From: Sodalinema lacuna_A
GTDB lineage: Bacteria; Cyanobacteriota; Cyanobacteriia; Cyanobacteriales; Geitlerinemataceae
Length of the DNA stretch: 64,000 bases
Assembly (NCBI GenBank): GCA_900149785.2
Contig: FSSI02000007.1
Location: 70,492-134,491 of the forward strand
Direction: 5' to 3'
This document shows, one piece after another, positions 8,566 to 17,964 of the stretch. Position numbers and translations under genes: made by a program. The notes below the pieces were generated by a model. It saw only the letters and a list, made by a program, of their open reading frames with translations, made no database searches and was not told where the DNA came from. Within the stretch, counting starts at the first letter, position 1. Each line of letters starts with the position of its first letter.

Positions 8566-10032
8566 TTACCTTAAAATCTGACTCATGTCAAGATTTTGAT
8601 CAATAAAATCCGTCAGATTTTCCAACAGCGTTTCCCGCTGTTCCCGATAATTGGGAATCCCCGTGGGTAACGCCTTTAAGCCCCGTTGTTGTCGTAAGCG
8701 GTTCAACCAGGTCCGTCGCCAAGGACCACTATCAAAAATGCCATGAAGATAAGTCCCCCAAACCGACTGATACGTATCGACCACCCCTAACGTCCTATCC
8801 TCAAACAGCGGTTTAAACGCCTCCATGTCGTTGAACTTAGAATGGCCTCGATGTAACTCATAGCCCGTCACCTGTAGGCCAACATGAGGATAGGTCGACG
8901 TGAGCGATCGCTGACGGCCGACCTTCTGCGGCGTAATCACCGTTGTCATCGGTAACAACGATAAGCCCTCAACGCGACCCTCAACCCCTTCAATTCCGTC
9001 AGGATCGGCCACAAATTCCCCCAACATCTGAAAGCCGCCGGAAATCCCCAACACCGTACCCCCCGCCGCCTGATACTCTAAAATCTCTTGCGCCATTCCC
9101 GAGCGTTGTAACACCTGCAAATCGGCCAACGTGGTGCGACTTCCCGGCAAAATCACCGCATCGGGATAGCCCAACGACTGCTTGGGCGAGACATACTTGA
9201 CCCGAACCGTCGGTTCAGCATCAAGGGGGTCAAAATCCGCAAACCCCGTCAAATGGGGTAAACGAATGACCGCCACCGTCACCTCCGGGTTGGCTGGCTT
9301 CCCATGACGTTTCAACAGATTTAAGGTCCCCTGATGAGAACAGGCGATCGCATCCCAAGGAATCACCCCCAACACCGGAATCCCCGTCCGTTCTTCGAGC
9401 CAGGAGACCGCCGAACGACTGACCGCCTCAGGGCCACGCCATTTATTAATGACAATCCCGCGCACTAAGGCTCGTTCAATGGGTTCCAATAACTCCAAAG
9501 TTCCCACCACATGGGCCAACGCCCCACCCCGTTCACTATCAACCAACAACAACGTCGGTGCATTCAAATAGCGGGCCACCCGCATATTCGCTAAATCCGA
9601 GGCTTTCAGATGCACCTCCGCCGTACTCCCGGCCCCCTCACAGACCAACAGATCAAACTCTCCGGCCAACTGATCCAAACATTGGCGAACGATCGCCCAC
9701 CCCTCAGTCTCCGCCCAGCGATAAAACTCATTGACACTAATCGTCTCGGTTTTAACCCCCTTGACGATCATCTCAAAGGTCGATTCTCCCTTGGGTTTTA
9801 ATAACAACGGGTTCATCTCCACCGCCGGCGCAATCCCCGCCGCCCAAGCCTGTAACGCCTGGGCGTAACTCATCTGACCGCCAATTTCCGTCAAATACGC
9901 TTGCTGACCGATACTCGCTCCCTTAAACGGAGCAATGCGAATACCTTTACGGGAAAGTAGGCGACAAATCGCCGTTGTGAGAATTGACTTTCCGGCCTGA
10001 GATGTTGTCCCTAACACGGTAAGGGCTTTCAT
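8566..10032 (-). CDS. cobQ: Cobyric acid synthase
   Basis: It amidates four carboxylates of adenosyl-cobyrinic acid a,c-diamide in cobalamin synthesis. The 488-residue protein has an N-terminal dethiobiotin-synthetase-like ATPase (MKALTVLGTTSQAGKS, P-loop-like) and a C-terminal class I glutamine amidotransferase domain with the His region YLHGIFDSG. In the glutaminase nucleophile elbow, however, the residue usually Cys (GICGGxQ) reads Ser: GISGGFQMLGE, codon TCC. The start was chosen at the family-standard MKALTVLG with AGAGG upstream, although the frame is open 46 codons further. No other cobalamin gene lies next to it. Confidence 0.94.
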   Translation of the reverse strand: MKALTVLGTTSQAGKSILTTAICRLLSRKGIRIAPFKGASIGQQAYLTEIGGQMSYAQALQAWAAGIAPAVEMNPLLLKPKGESTFEMIVKGVKTETISVNEFYRWAETEGWAIVRQCLDQLAGEFDLLVCEGAGSTAEVHLKASDLANMRVARYLNAPTLLLVDSERGGALAHVVGTLELLEPIERALVRGIVINKWRGPEAVSRSAVSWLEERTGIPVLGVIPWDAIACSHQGTLNLLKRHGKPANPEVTVAVIRLPHLTGFADFDPLDAEPTVRVKYVSPKQSLGYPDAVILPGSRTTLADLQVLQRSGMAQEILEYQAAGGTVLGISGGFQMLGEFVADPDGIEGVEGRVEGLSLLPMTTVITPQKVGRQRSLTSTYPHVGLQVTGYELHRGHSKFNDMEAFKPLFEDRTLGVVDTYQSVWGTYLHGIFDSGPWRRTWLNRLRQQRGLKALPTGIPNYREQRETLLENLTDFIDQNLDMSQILR

Positions 10033-10489
10033 GCAAAACTGCCTCTGAACAACCAATGAGATCCAACCTGACGTTGGGGCCATCGCCCCACTGCTCCCCT
10101 GCTCTGTCGCTCCAATCTTACACAGGAATTTTCGAGATGTCAGATAGGCTCTACGGCTCGGCGATACCACCTTGGCCCGAGACTGAGTTAACCAAGACCC
10201 AGAAAAATCTCAAAAAGTATCTAGAAAATGCTGCCGTGGCACAGTAGCATAGACCAAAGGAAGCCCGTGGGTCTGATCCTCAAAGGCAGAACACCAACCC
10301 ATCCCTTCATCCTATTTCTTCGCTGCTCCCCCAAACTCGCCACAGCTCCGGGATAGCGATCCAAGGCGCTAGTCTCCATCAGACTCATCTCCTACGGTGA
10401 GCCGTCTGTTGGGAATTGTCCGCCGTCACGGGGATACTCAGTATCTAGCTCTATTCACTCATTCACCGCGCGATCGCATCTCTATCATC

Positions 10490-13400
10490 ATGGCAGTTTT
10501 ACACGGGAGTTGGCTCCTCAACGACAATGACTTTTTCCTCTGGGGAGAAACCTGGCGGCGTCTGCGTCCTGACACTCACCCCACCAGCGAGACGACCACC
10601 ATCGCCGTCCATCCCTTCGCCCTTAGCCCCGACGAACTGCACCAGAGTCTACAGCAGCATCAGCTTCACCTCGCCGCTGACTGTCCTCCAGAAGAGCAGC
10701 TTCTACAACTCCCGAGTTTCCAAGATGACTGCGGCCAGCTACGTCCTCTGCATTCGGCCCGACCCATTCCTGAAGCTTCGGCGGTGACGCTACATCCCTG
10801 GCGCGTGTCTGGCCGGCGTCTGCACCCTGAACACACCTTAGATCTGTTGCGCCAACTGCCCCTGACGGTGGCTGAGACTGACCCAAAACAAAGTCTAGTT
10901 GGCCCCGACTTAAAACTCTGGCAACATCTGAGCCGTTGGAGTTTAGATCTACTCGCTCGTGGTAAATTTGTCCCCGGATTCGTTATCTGTCCCGATGGAC
11001 ATCTCGAAGCCCGTTGGCAACTCCTCCTCGATAGCCCCCAAGATAGCGATCGCCTCTACCGCTTCAGTCAACATTTTCCTCAAGTCTGTCGTGCGATCGG
11101 ACCTCAGACCCTCAACGCTGACAGCAGCTACCCCACTCCTGAGTCTCTGATTCGCAGTTTCCTCAGTGCGATCGTCGATCGCCAAGTGCGGCAAACCTTG
11201 ACCCAGCCCAAGGATACCCCCGTCCCGCCACTGCTCCAAGAGTGGTTCAGCGCCCTAACCAGCAGCAACCCCAACCTCAATCTCAGCCTCAAACAAGCCG
11301 ACCCCCTGGCCAGCACCCTCAACACCTGGTTAGCCCCGGTCGAATCGGCCCTATTGGGCCAAAACCAATTTCGCACCGCCCTACGCCTAGAGCCACCCCA
11401 GCAAAGCGGCGACTCCTGGTGCTTAGACTTTCTCCTACAAGCGGTCTATGACCCTAACTTTACCGTCTCCGCCGCCACCATCTGGAGTCACCCCGTCGAT
11501 CAGCTCACCCTGGGCGGCCACAGCATCAACCGCCCTCAAGAAACCCTCCTCAGTGGTCTGGGCCTGGCCTCACGGCTTTATCCCACCCTGGAAGCCAGCT
11601 TACAAACCTCCCGCCCTGAACGCTGTCCCCTCGATGGCATTCAGGCCTATGAGTTTCTGAAAACCGTGCGTTGGCGGCTTCAGGAAACGGGATTAGGGGT
11701 GATTTTGCCGCCAAGTTTGGAGAGTCTCGATCGCCCATCGGGACGTATGGGCCTGCAAGTGCGAGCTGAAGCCCCTAAACCGGGACAAACCCTGGGATTG
11801 CAAGGGTTACTCAACTTCCAATGGCAGTTAAGTCTCGGCGGTAAAACTATCTCTAAAGCTGAATTTGACCATCTCACCACCCAGGGGAGTCCCTTAGTTG
11901 AAGTCGATGGGGAATGGGTGGAGTTACGCGTCGCCGATGTGCGAGCGGCGCAAGAGTTTTTCAGTAATCGTCAAGGGGAGTTGTCTCTCTCCCTCGAAGA
12001 TGCTTTGCGCATCAGTATGGGGGACACCCAGACTCTGGGCAAACTGCCGGTGGTGGAGTTTGAAGCCAGCGGCGCCATGCAGGAGTTGATGGACACGCTC
12101 ACGGGGAAACGAACTCTAGAACCCCTGCCCGCACCAGACTCGTTTGTAGGTCAGTTGCGTCCCTACCAAGCCCGAGGGGTGGGTTGGCTGGCCTTTCTGG
12201 AGCGTTGGGGGTTGGGAGCCTGTTTGGCCGATGATATGGGTTTGGGGAAAACCATCCAAACCATTGCCTTTTTGCAACATTTACAGGCCCAGGAGGCGTT
12301 AACGGGTCCGGTGTTGTTGGTGTGTCCGACCTCGGTGTTGGGAAACTGGGAGCGGGAAGTGAAAAAGTTTGGTCCGTCGCTGTCGGTTCAGGTGCATCAT
12401 GGGGCGAAACGGGCTAAGGGCAATACCTTTGTGTCGGTCGCGAAACGGCATGATCTTTTGATTACCAGTTATGCTCTGGTTTATCGAGATTTAAAGCTGT
12501 TGAAGCGAATCTCTTGGCGGGTTTTGGTGTTAGATGAAGCACAAAATGTTAAAAATCATCATGCGAAACAAGCTCAGGCGGTGCGACAACTTAACAGTGA
12601 CTTTCGCATTGCCTTGACGGGAACGCCGGTGGAAAATCGACTGTCGGAGCTTTGGTCAATCCTGGATGTCTTGAATCCGGGCTATTTGGGAGATCATGGT
12701 TTCTTTAAACGTCGTTTCGCGATTCCTATTGAGCGCTATGGGGATACGGACTCTCTGAATACGCTGCGATCGCTAGTTCAGCCGTTTATTCTACGCCGTC
12801 TAAAAACGGACAAGGATATTATTCAAGATTTGCCAGAAAAACAAGAGATGACAGAGTTTTGTCCTCTTGCTCCTCGACAGGCAAAACGCTATCAAGAGTT
12901 GGTGCAAGCATCTCTGACCGAGATTGAATCGGCAGAGGGAATTCAACGACGCGGTTTGATTTTGGGCTTGTTAACTCAACTCAAGCAAGTGTGTAATCAT
13001 CCTCAATTATTGGGATTAAAAAACAAGAAAAGCAAAGCCGATATTTTGCAAACCATGAGTCAGGATTCAGGTAAAATACAGCGACTCGAAGAACTCCTCG
13101 ACGAACTGATTGCTGAAGGCGATCGCGCCTTGATTTTTACTCAATTTGCGGAATGGGGCAAAGTCCTAAAAACCCATTTAGAAGAACGACTTGGCGGGGA
13201 AGTATTCTTCCTCTATGGTGCAACCCGTAAAGCTCAACGGGAGGAGATGGTGGAACGGTTCCAAGAAGATCCCCAAGCCCCCCGCATCTTCATTCTCTCC
13301 CTGAAAGCCGGGGGGACCGGGTTGAATCTAACCCGCGCCAACCATGTGTTTCATGTCGATCGCTGGTGGAATCCCGCCGTCGAAAACCAAGCCACTGACC

Positions 13401-13615
13401 GCGTATTTCGCATTGGTCAAACTCGCAATGTTCAGGTTCACAAATTTGTCAGCCAGGGAACCCTCGAAGAAAAAATCCACGACCTCATCGAGAGCAAACA
13501 AGCCCTAGCTGAACAAGTGGTCAGTTCCGGTGAATCCTGGCTGGCAGATCTCGATACTGAGCATTTGAGAAACTTACTCTTGCTCGATCGCACCGCCATT
13601 GTTGATGATGAGTAA
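10490..13615 (+). CDS. SNF2/SWI2-family DNA-dependent ATPase
   Basis: The product is about 1041 residues. The N-terminal 500 residues match the bacterial SNF2-associated region, beginning MAVLHGSWLLNDNDFFLWGE. A full SNF2 motor follows: motif I DDMGLGKT, motif II LDEAQNVKN (DEAQ rather than DEAH), motif III TGTPVENR, and the C-terminal lobe with LSLKAGGTGLNL and motif VI ATDRVFRIGQ. Bacterial relatives (HepA/RapA-like in a broad sense) translocate on duplex DNA and remodel protein-DNA complexes. The start was taken at the family-like MAVLHGSW; a GTG 31 codons upstream (10397) is the alternative, and neither has a strong ribosome-binding site. Confidence 0.92.
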   Translation: MAVLHGSWLLNDNDFFLWGETWRRLRPDTHPTSETTTIAVHPFALSPDELHQSLQQHQLHLAADCPPEEQLLQLPSFQDDCGQLRPLHSARPIPEASAVTLHPWRVSGRRLHPEHTLDLLRQLPLTVAETDPKQSLVGPDLKLWQHLSRWSLDLLARGKFVPGFVICPDGHLEARWQLLLDSPQDSDRLYRFSQHFPQVCRAIGPQTLNADSSYPTPESLIRSFLSAIVDRQVRQTLTQPKDTPVPPLLQEWFSALTSSNPNLNLSLKQADPLASTLNTWLAPVESALLGQNQFRTALRLEPPQQSGDSWCLDFLLQAVYDPNFTVSAATIWSHPVDQLTLGGHSINRPQETLLSGLGLASRLYPTLEASLQTSRPERCPLDGIQAYEFLKTVRWRLQETGLGVILPPSLESLDRPSGRMGLQVRAEAPKPGQTLGLQGLLNFQWQLSLGGKTISKAEFDHLTTQGSPLVEVDGEWVELRVADVRAAQEFFSNRQGELSLSLEDALRISMGDTQTLGKLPVVEFEASGAMQELMDTLTGKRTLEPLPAPDSFVGQLRPYQARGVGWLAFLERWGLGACLADDMGLGKTIQTIAFLQHLQAQEALTGPVLLVCPTSVLGNWEREVKKFGPSLSVQVHHGAKRAKGNTFVSVAKRHDLLITSYALVYRDLKLLKRISWRVLVLDEAQNVKNHHAKQAQAVRQLNSDFRIALTGTPVENRLSELWSILDVLNPGYLGDHGFFKRRFAIPIERYGDTDSLNTLRSLVQPFILRRLKTDKDIIQDLPEKQEMTEFCPLAPRQAKRYQELVQASLTEIESAEGIQRRGLILGLLTQLKQVCNHPQLLGLKNKKSKADILQTMSQDSGKIQRLEELLDELIAEGDRALIFTQFAEWGKVLKTHLEERLGGEVFFLYGATRKAQREEMVERFQEDPQAPRIFILSLKAGGTGLNLTRANHVFHVDRWWNPAVENQATDRVFRIGQTRNVQVHKFVSQGTLEEKIHDLIESKQALAEQVVSSGESWLADLDTEHLRNLLLLDRTAIVDDE

Positions 13616-13787
13616 GGCGGTGTTAAAGAGGCGCTGGCATGGGGCTTTTTCCGGTTGTAACTGGCACAACCCAACCTAGACAGTCGCCAAATTAACAGAC
13701 TACAATGGGTCGACTCTCAAACACTCGAACGCTATCTCTGCGATCGTCTGTTTAAGCCCATCCAACCCTATCTAAGAAGGTGGTCCT

Positions 13788-14507
13788 ATGCTAAGTCGTC
13801 ATATCCCGATTTGGACTGTTTTGACACTGGGTCTGTTGCTCACAGCCCCCCAGAACTCGGCTCACGCTCAAAGCGCTGGGCCAGTCGCTTTTCAGCCCCC
13901 AACTGGCGAGCGTTTACCGGACTCAGCCGGTGGCGCCACTCGCCCCGCCTCGCAAAAGTGTCGTCAAGATCCCAACAGTGAACATTCCCTGTCCGCCTTA
14001 ATTCCGCCCGGACAAGTTGGACTGACCACCGCTGAAGCTCCTGTGGTCTTTGTCTATCTTCCTCCGACGGAAGCAACGAGCGTTTATTTCAGCCTCAAAG
14101 ATGACCAAAATCAGGAACTCTATAGTGAGATTATCCCCATCGAGGACAGTGCCGGTATTTTACAAGTTGAATTGCCTTCAACCGTCGCTCCTTTAGAACT
14201 TGAGCAAACCTATCACTGGGACTTGGGGATTTTATGTAACCCCGTTCAAACAGATCTTCCCTGGGTGAGCGGCGTTCTGCGCCGGGTGAGTCCGAGTTCT
14301 GAGGTTCCCTCTGATTTTGGGCAATGGTCTCCGTTGGACCAAGCGGCTTGGTATGGTAATGCTGGCTTATGGTACGACACCCTAAATCTGTTGGCTCAAG
14401 AGTATCGTCAAGCACCCGAGAATCCCGAATTACTCGAAAGCTGGACAAATCTCCTGACGACGGTTGGCCTCGGTGACCTCGCCGGAGAAGCCTTCTTGAC
14501 GTTTTAA
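13788..14507 (+). CDS. DUF928 domain secreted protein
   Basis: A 239-residue protein with a clear signal peptide (MLSRHIPIWTVLTLGLLLTA...AHA). The mature part has the DUF928 pattern: LSALIPPGQVGLTTAEAP, then VFVYLPPT, a beta-rich middle, HWDLGILC, and a helical C-terminus with AAWYGNAGLWYDTLNLLA. Function is unknown; it is probably periplasmic or cell-surface. In cyanobacteria DUF928 genes often lie near CHASE2 receptors and haemagglutinin-type adhesins, as here, which suggests a shared surface or sensory role (inference). The ribosome-binding site AAGGTGG is five bases before the ATG. Confidence 0.86.
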   Translation: MLSRHIPIWTVLTLGLLLTAPQNSAHAQSAGPVAFQPPTGERLPDSAGGATRPASQKCRQDPNSEHSLSALIPPGQVGLTTAEAPVVFVYLPPTEATSVYFSLKDDQNQELYSEIIPIEDSAGILQVELPSTVAPLELEQTYHWDLGILCNPVQTDLPWVSGVLRRVSPSSEVPSDFGQWSPLDQAAWYGNAGLWYDTLNLLAQEYRQAPENPELLESWTNLLTTVGLGDLAGEAFLTF

Positions 14508-14690
14508 GCCTGAGTCTCGGCTCGGGAGGCGCCAGTTTGGATGACACCACAGCGACAGAGCCAATCAAGAGAGCCAATAAACCGATATCGTTAGAAGGGA
14601 AACAATGTTTGTCTCTAATCTCCCCTGACTTGCAGGGTGCATCCTCTCGCATCATCTGAATCTGGCCATACTGCACCGACTAATCTGTTC

Positions 14691-17258
14691 ATGCAAAGAT
14701 CTCGATGGGCAACTCGATGGGCAAAAGGTAATCGCTGGCGGGATCTCGTTTTGTCAGTTTTGATGGTGATGGTGGCCGTCATCGTCTTGGAATATCAGGG
14801 GATGTTTCAACTGCTTGAATGGGCAACATTCGATCACTATTTTCGCCTGCGTCCTCCCGAAGCACCCGAGACTCGCATTGTCTTAGTCACCATTGATGAG
14901 AATGACCTCAGAGAGTTGGGAGGATGGCCCATCAGCGATCGCATCCTGGCCCAAAGCATCACCAATCTCGCCGCCACCAACCCGGCGGTCATCGGTCTAA
15001 ATATCTATCGAGATTTACCCGTCTCCCCCGGTTCCGAGACGTTAGACCAACTCATGGAGACGCTGCCGAACCTAATCGGGGTGTATAAGCTCATCGGCTC
15101 TCCCGTGGCGCCACCGCCGATTCTCGCCGAACGAGGTTTAGTCGGCTTTGCTGATTTTGTGCGGGACCAAGATGGCAAGATACGCCGCAGTCTCCTCTCC
15201 CATCCCAATGCCGAGGATCAGGTGCAACTGAGTTTTGCCGCTCAGGTGAGCTTGTTCTATCTGCAACAGGAATATGACCTAGAGCTGACGGTTGTTGACC
15301 CTCAACGGAGCATCATGGAGTTAGGTCAGGCCCGTTTCGTCCCCTTACGAGGAGGTGAAAGTGGCTATGGTCAGACGAATGCTGGAGGCTACCAAATTCT
15401 GTCTAATTATCGGGGCGATCGGGAACAATTTGTCTCGATCTCGATCCGGGATGTGCTAGCCAATCGCCTCTCCGCCGAAGCGCTCACCGATAAAATTGTC
15501 CTCATCGGCACGGTGGCCCAGAGTTTGCAGCAGAGTCTGTACACCCCCTACAGTGATACCGACTCAAGTTTTGCCAGTGCGAGTCTGGTGGTACAAGGGA
15601 ATTTTGTTAGTGAAATGATCGCAGCGGCGTTAGAGGGACGACCGTTGTTGCGCTGGATTTCGGGTTGGCAAGAAGTGGTTTGGACGCTAATTTGGGCCGT
15701 CAGTGGTGTGATGGTTTCCCATCGCTTGTTGGGGGAACGCCAATTCAGCCGCCAGTCTCGCACACTCCGTTGGCTCTGGTTGGGGGGAACGTTAGTCTTG
15801 ACGGGAAGTTTACCGGTTTTGCTGAGTTATCTCTTGTTTCAGATCGGCTGGTGGCTACCGGTGATTGCCCCCATTGTGGCGCTGTTTGGGACGGGGTTAA
15901 TTACGGCGACGGGCCTGATTCGGGAACGACAGTATGAGAGCGATCGCCGTCTGTTGCAGTTTCTCGAAGCCTTACCGGTTGGTATTTGTGTGCTTAACGA
16001 TGATGGCACGGTTCATTATGCCAATGCGATGGCCGATCAAATTCTCGGAGAGATTGGCGTTCCTGGGAGTTGCGATGAGGTGCGCCAGGCGCCTGCGGCC
16101 TATATTGCTGGGACTGAACAACCGTTTCCCTTAGAGCAAACCCCGGCTTGGCGAGCGTTGCAGGGGCAACATTCTCAGGCTAATGCGCTGGATGTGGACT
16201 TGGGGGGGAAACGTCTGCCTTTGGAAATGTGGGGAGCGCCGATTTTTAGTCGTCAGGGTAATGTCACCTTTGCGGTGGTGGCGTTTCAGGATATTATGTC
16301 CCGTCGCCAGGCGGATGCGGAGCAAGAACGGGCGACACGGGAGCTGTTTCAGGTGAACCAGGACTTGGATCGGGCGCTGAATATGGAGGTTCAGTTAACG
16401 GATGCGGCGGCTCGTTTTGTCCCCCATGAGTTTCTCTCGTTTTTGGGTTATGAAAGTTTGGTGGATGTGGAACTCGGTCAGGCGGTTGAGAAGGAAATGT
16501 CGATTCTGTTTTCAGATATTCGAGATTTTACAAGCTTGTCGGAGGGAATGGGGTTACAGGATAATTTTAGGTTTATTAATGCCTATTTGTCGCGGATGGA
16601 ACCGGCCATTGCTGACAATAATGGGTTTATTGATAAGTATATTGGTGATGCGATTATGGCCCTATTTGGTGGGGGGGCTGATGATGCGGTTCGGGCGGCG
16701 ATCGCCATGTTGGACTGTCTGAGTGAGTATAACACCACTCGTCAACGTCCAGGTCGTCCCCCGCTTCGTATCGGGATTGGCATCAATACGGGGTCGTTGA
16801 TGCTCGGAACTGTCGGCGGACAACATCATTTGGATACGACGGTGATCAGTGATGCGGTGAATTTGGCGTCTCGTGTTGAAGGGCTAACGAAACTCTATGG
16901 GACACCGTTATTGATTTCTCATGGGACGTTTTTACAGCTTGAAGATACAAACAACTATATGATTCGACTGATTGACCGCGTTCAGGTGAAAGGTAAGTCG
17001 GAAAAAGTCTCGGTGTTTGAGGTGTTTGATGCAGAGCCACCTTCGTTGAAAGTTGCCAAGTTTGAACAACGGACTAATTTTGAACAGGCGGTATTTTTGT
17101 ATCATGTTAAGCAATATCCTGAAGCTCAAAAACTCTTTGAGCAGTGTTTGGAGAAAATACAAGGCGATCGCCCCTGTGAGGTGTATATCGAACGTTGTCA
17201 GCAAATGCAAGGAGAGGAGCAGATGACCTCTGATGATGATGACAAAAGACTCTCGTGA
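14691..17258 (+). CDS. CHASE2-PAS-class III adenylate/guanylate cyclase
   Basis: A membrane receptor of about 855 residues. In order: short N-terminus, TM helix (about 20-38), extracytoplasmic CHASE2 sensor (about 40-310), three TM helices (about 316-413), PAS (about 421-540), short coiled coil, and class III cyclase (about 600-780). The cyclase keeps the metal-binding Asp residues in ILFSDIRDFTSLSEGM and IDKYIGDAIMALF, with Lys at the purine-selecting position, which points to cAMP. A C-terminal TPR-like tail follows. The sensor is closely similar to that of the next gene, for example IVLVTIDEND, YRDLPVSPGS and the PPPIL segment. A GTG at 14637 is an alternative start. It probably responds to an unknown periplasmic signal. 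Confidence 0.92.
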   Translation: MQRSRWATRWAKGNRWRDLVLSVLMVMVAVIVLEYQGMFQLLEWATFDHYFRLRPPEAPETRIVLVTIDENDLRELGGWPISDRILAQSITNLAATNPAVIGLNIYRDLPVSPGSETLDQLMETLPNLIGVYKLIGSPVAPPPILAERGLVGFADFVRDQDGKIRRSLLSHPNAEDQVQLSFAAQVSLFYLQQEYDLELTVVDPQRSIMELGQARFVPLRGGESGYGQTNAGGYQILSNYRGDREQFVSISIRDVLANRLSAEALTDKIVLIGTVAQSLQQSLYTPYSDTDSSFASASLVVQGNFVSEMIAAALEGRPLLRWISGWQEVVWTLIWAVSGVMVSHRLLGERQFSRQSRTLRWLWLGGTLVLTGSLPVLLSYLLFQIGWWLPVIAPIVALFGTGLITATGLIRERQYESDRRLLQFLEALPVGICVLNDDGTVHYANAMADQILGEIGVPGSCDEVRQAPAAYIAGTEQPFPLEQTPAWRALQGQHSQANALDVDLGGKRLPLEMWGAPIFSRQGNVTFAVVAFQDIMSRRQADAEQERATRELFQVNQDLDRALNMEVQLTDAAARFVPHEFLSFLGYESLVDVELGQAVEKEMSILFSDIRDFTSLSEGMGLQDNFRFINAYLSRMEPAIADNNGFIDKYIGDAIMALFGGGADDAVRAAIAMLDCLSEYNTTRQRPGRPPLRIGIGINTGSLMLGTVGGQHHLDTTVISDAVNLASRVEGLTKLYGTPLLISHGTFLQLEDTNNYMIRLIDRVQVKGKSEKVSVFEVFDAEPPSLKVAKFEQRTNFEQAVFLYHVKQYPEAQKLFEQCLEKIQGDRPCEVYIERCQQMQGEEQMTSDDDDKRLS

Positions 17259-17448
17259 CGCTAGAGAAATTGCAATTTTGTTAGGGTGGCCAAAGTAAGA
17301 TAAGGGGTCTGCCCCCTCATTATAGATAGTTTATTGCCGAGATTGCCTCAATTTCCGCAATTTAACGGATGACAGGATGCTTCCTATTCTAAGACAATGG
17401 AAGTATCAAATGGCTTAGCTCGCCAACCGTCATCAGGGTGCATCGATT

Positions 17449-17673
17449 ATGGTTAAGACAAATTGGGTTTCTTGGCCCGTCATTGGTTTCAGTATGCTGC
17501 TATTGACCGCGATCAACGGGGTCATGGGGGCTGATTTGAGCGTCAGCTCACGGCTTCGCCTCGACCCGCTCACCCCGGTGTTTAGTCAGGTTCAACCTGG
17601 CGATCGCAGTGCGGCAGAGGTCTTCGAGCCGAGAGATGACAATGAAGGCCAACCTCAAGAAACGGTAGGCTAA
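17449..17673 (+). CDS. Small secreted protein, unknown
   Basis: A 74-residue open frame with an N-terminal signal-peptide-like segment (MVKTNWVSWPVIGFSMLLLTAINGV, shown here only as its hydrophobic character at residues 8-25). A polar, acidic tail of about 45 residues follows (GDRSAAEVFEPRDDNEGQ). It lies between the two CHASE2 receptors on the same strand. I recognise no family. The coding case rests on the signal peptide, start codon position and context only. It could be a small periplasmic partner of the receptors or simply a chance frame. Confidence 0.42.
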   Translation: MVKTNWVSWPVIGFSMLLLTAINGVMGADLSVSSRLRLDPLTPVFSQVQPGDRSAAEVFEPRDDNEGQPQETVG

Positions 17674-17964
17674 ACTGTTCGTCCATTGCTGCGAGCGATG
17701 ATTCGAGCGATGATCTCAGCGAGGGAAAACAGAACAGTTTGCCAATCTTCTGGTGAACTGTTCCGGGGACGAGGTGATGACAACGGCTAAACAACTAAAG
17801 ATAACGTGAAGCGGCGTTAAGATGGGTTCGGTTGCCGTCAGCGGCACGGGCCTGGGTTTTCACCCCAAAAAAAACAACTACACTGGAGAGACGGATATGA
17901 ACCGGGGAGGCGATCGCCCCCTGCTTAATCCTCGATCATCAGACTTCATCTGCGGACAAACTCT

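Noticed and set aside
17303..17317. AGGGG/CCCCT hairpin after the CHASE2 cyclase gene as terminator
   Set aside because: Five-bp stem with no T run; too weak to call.
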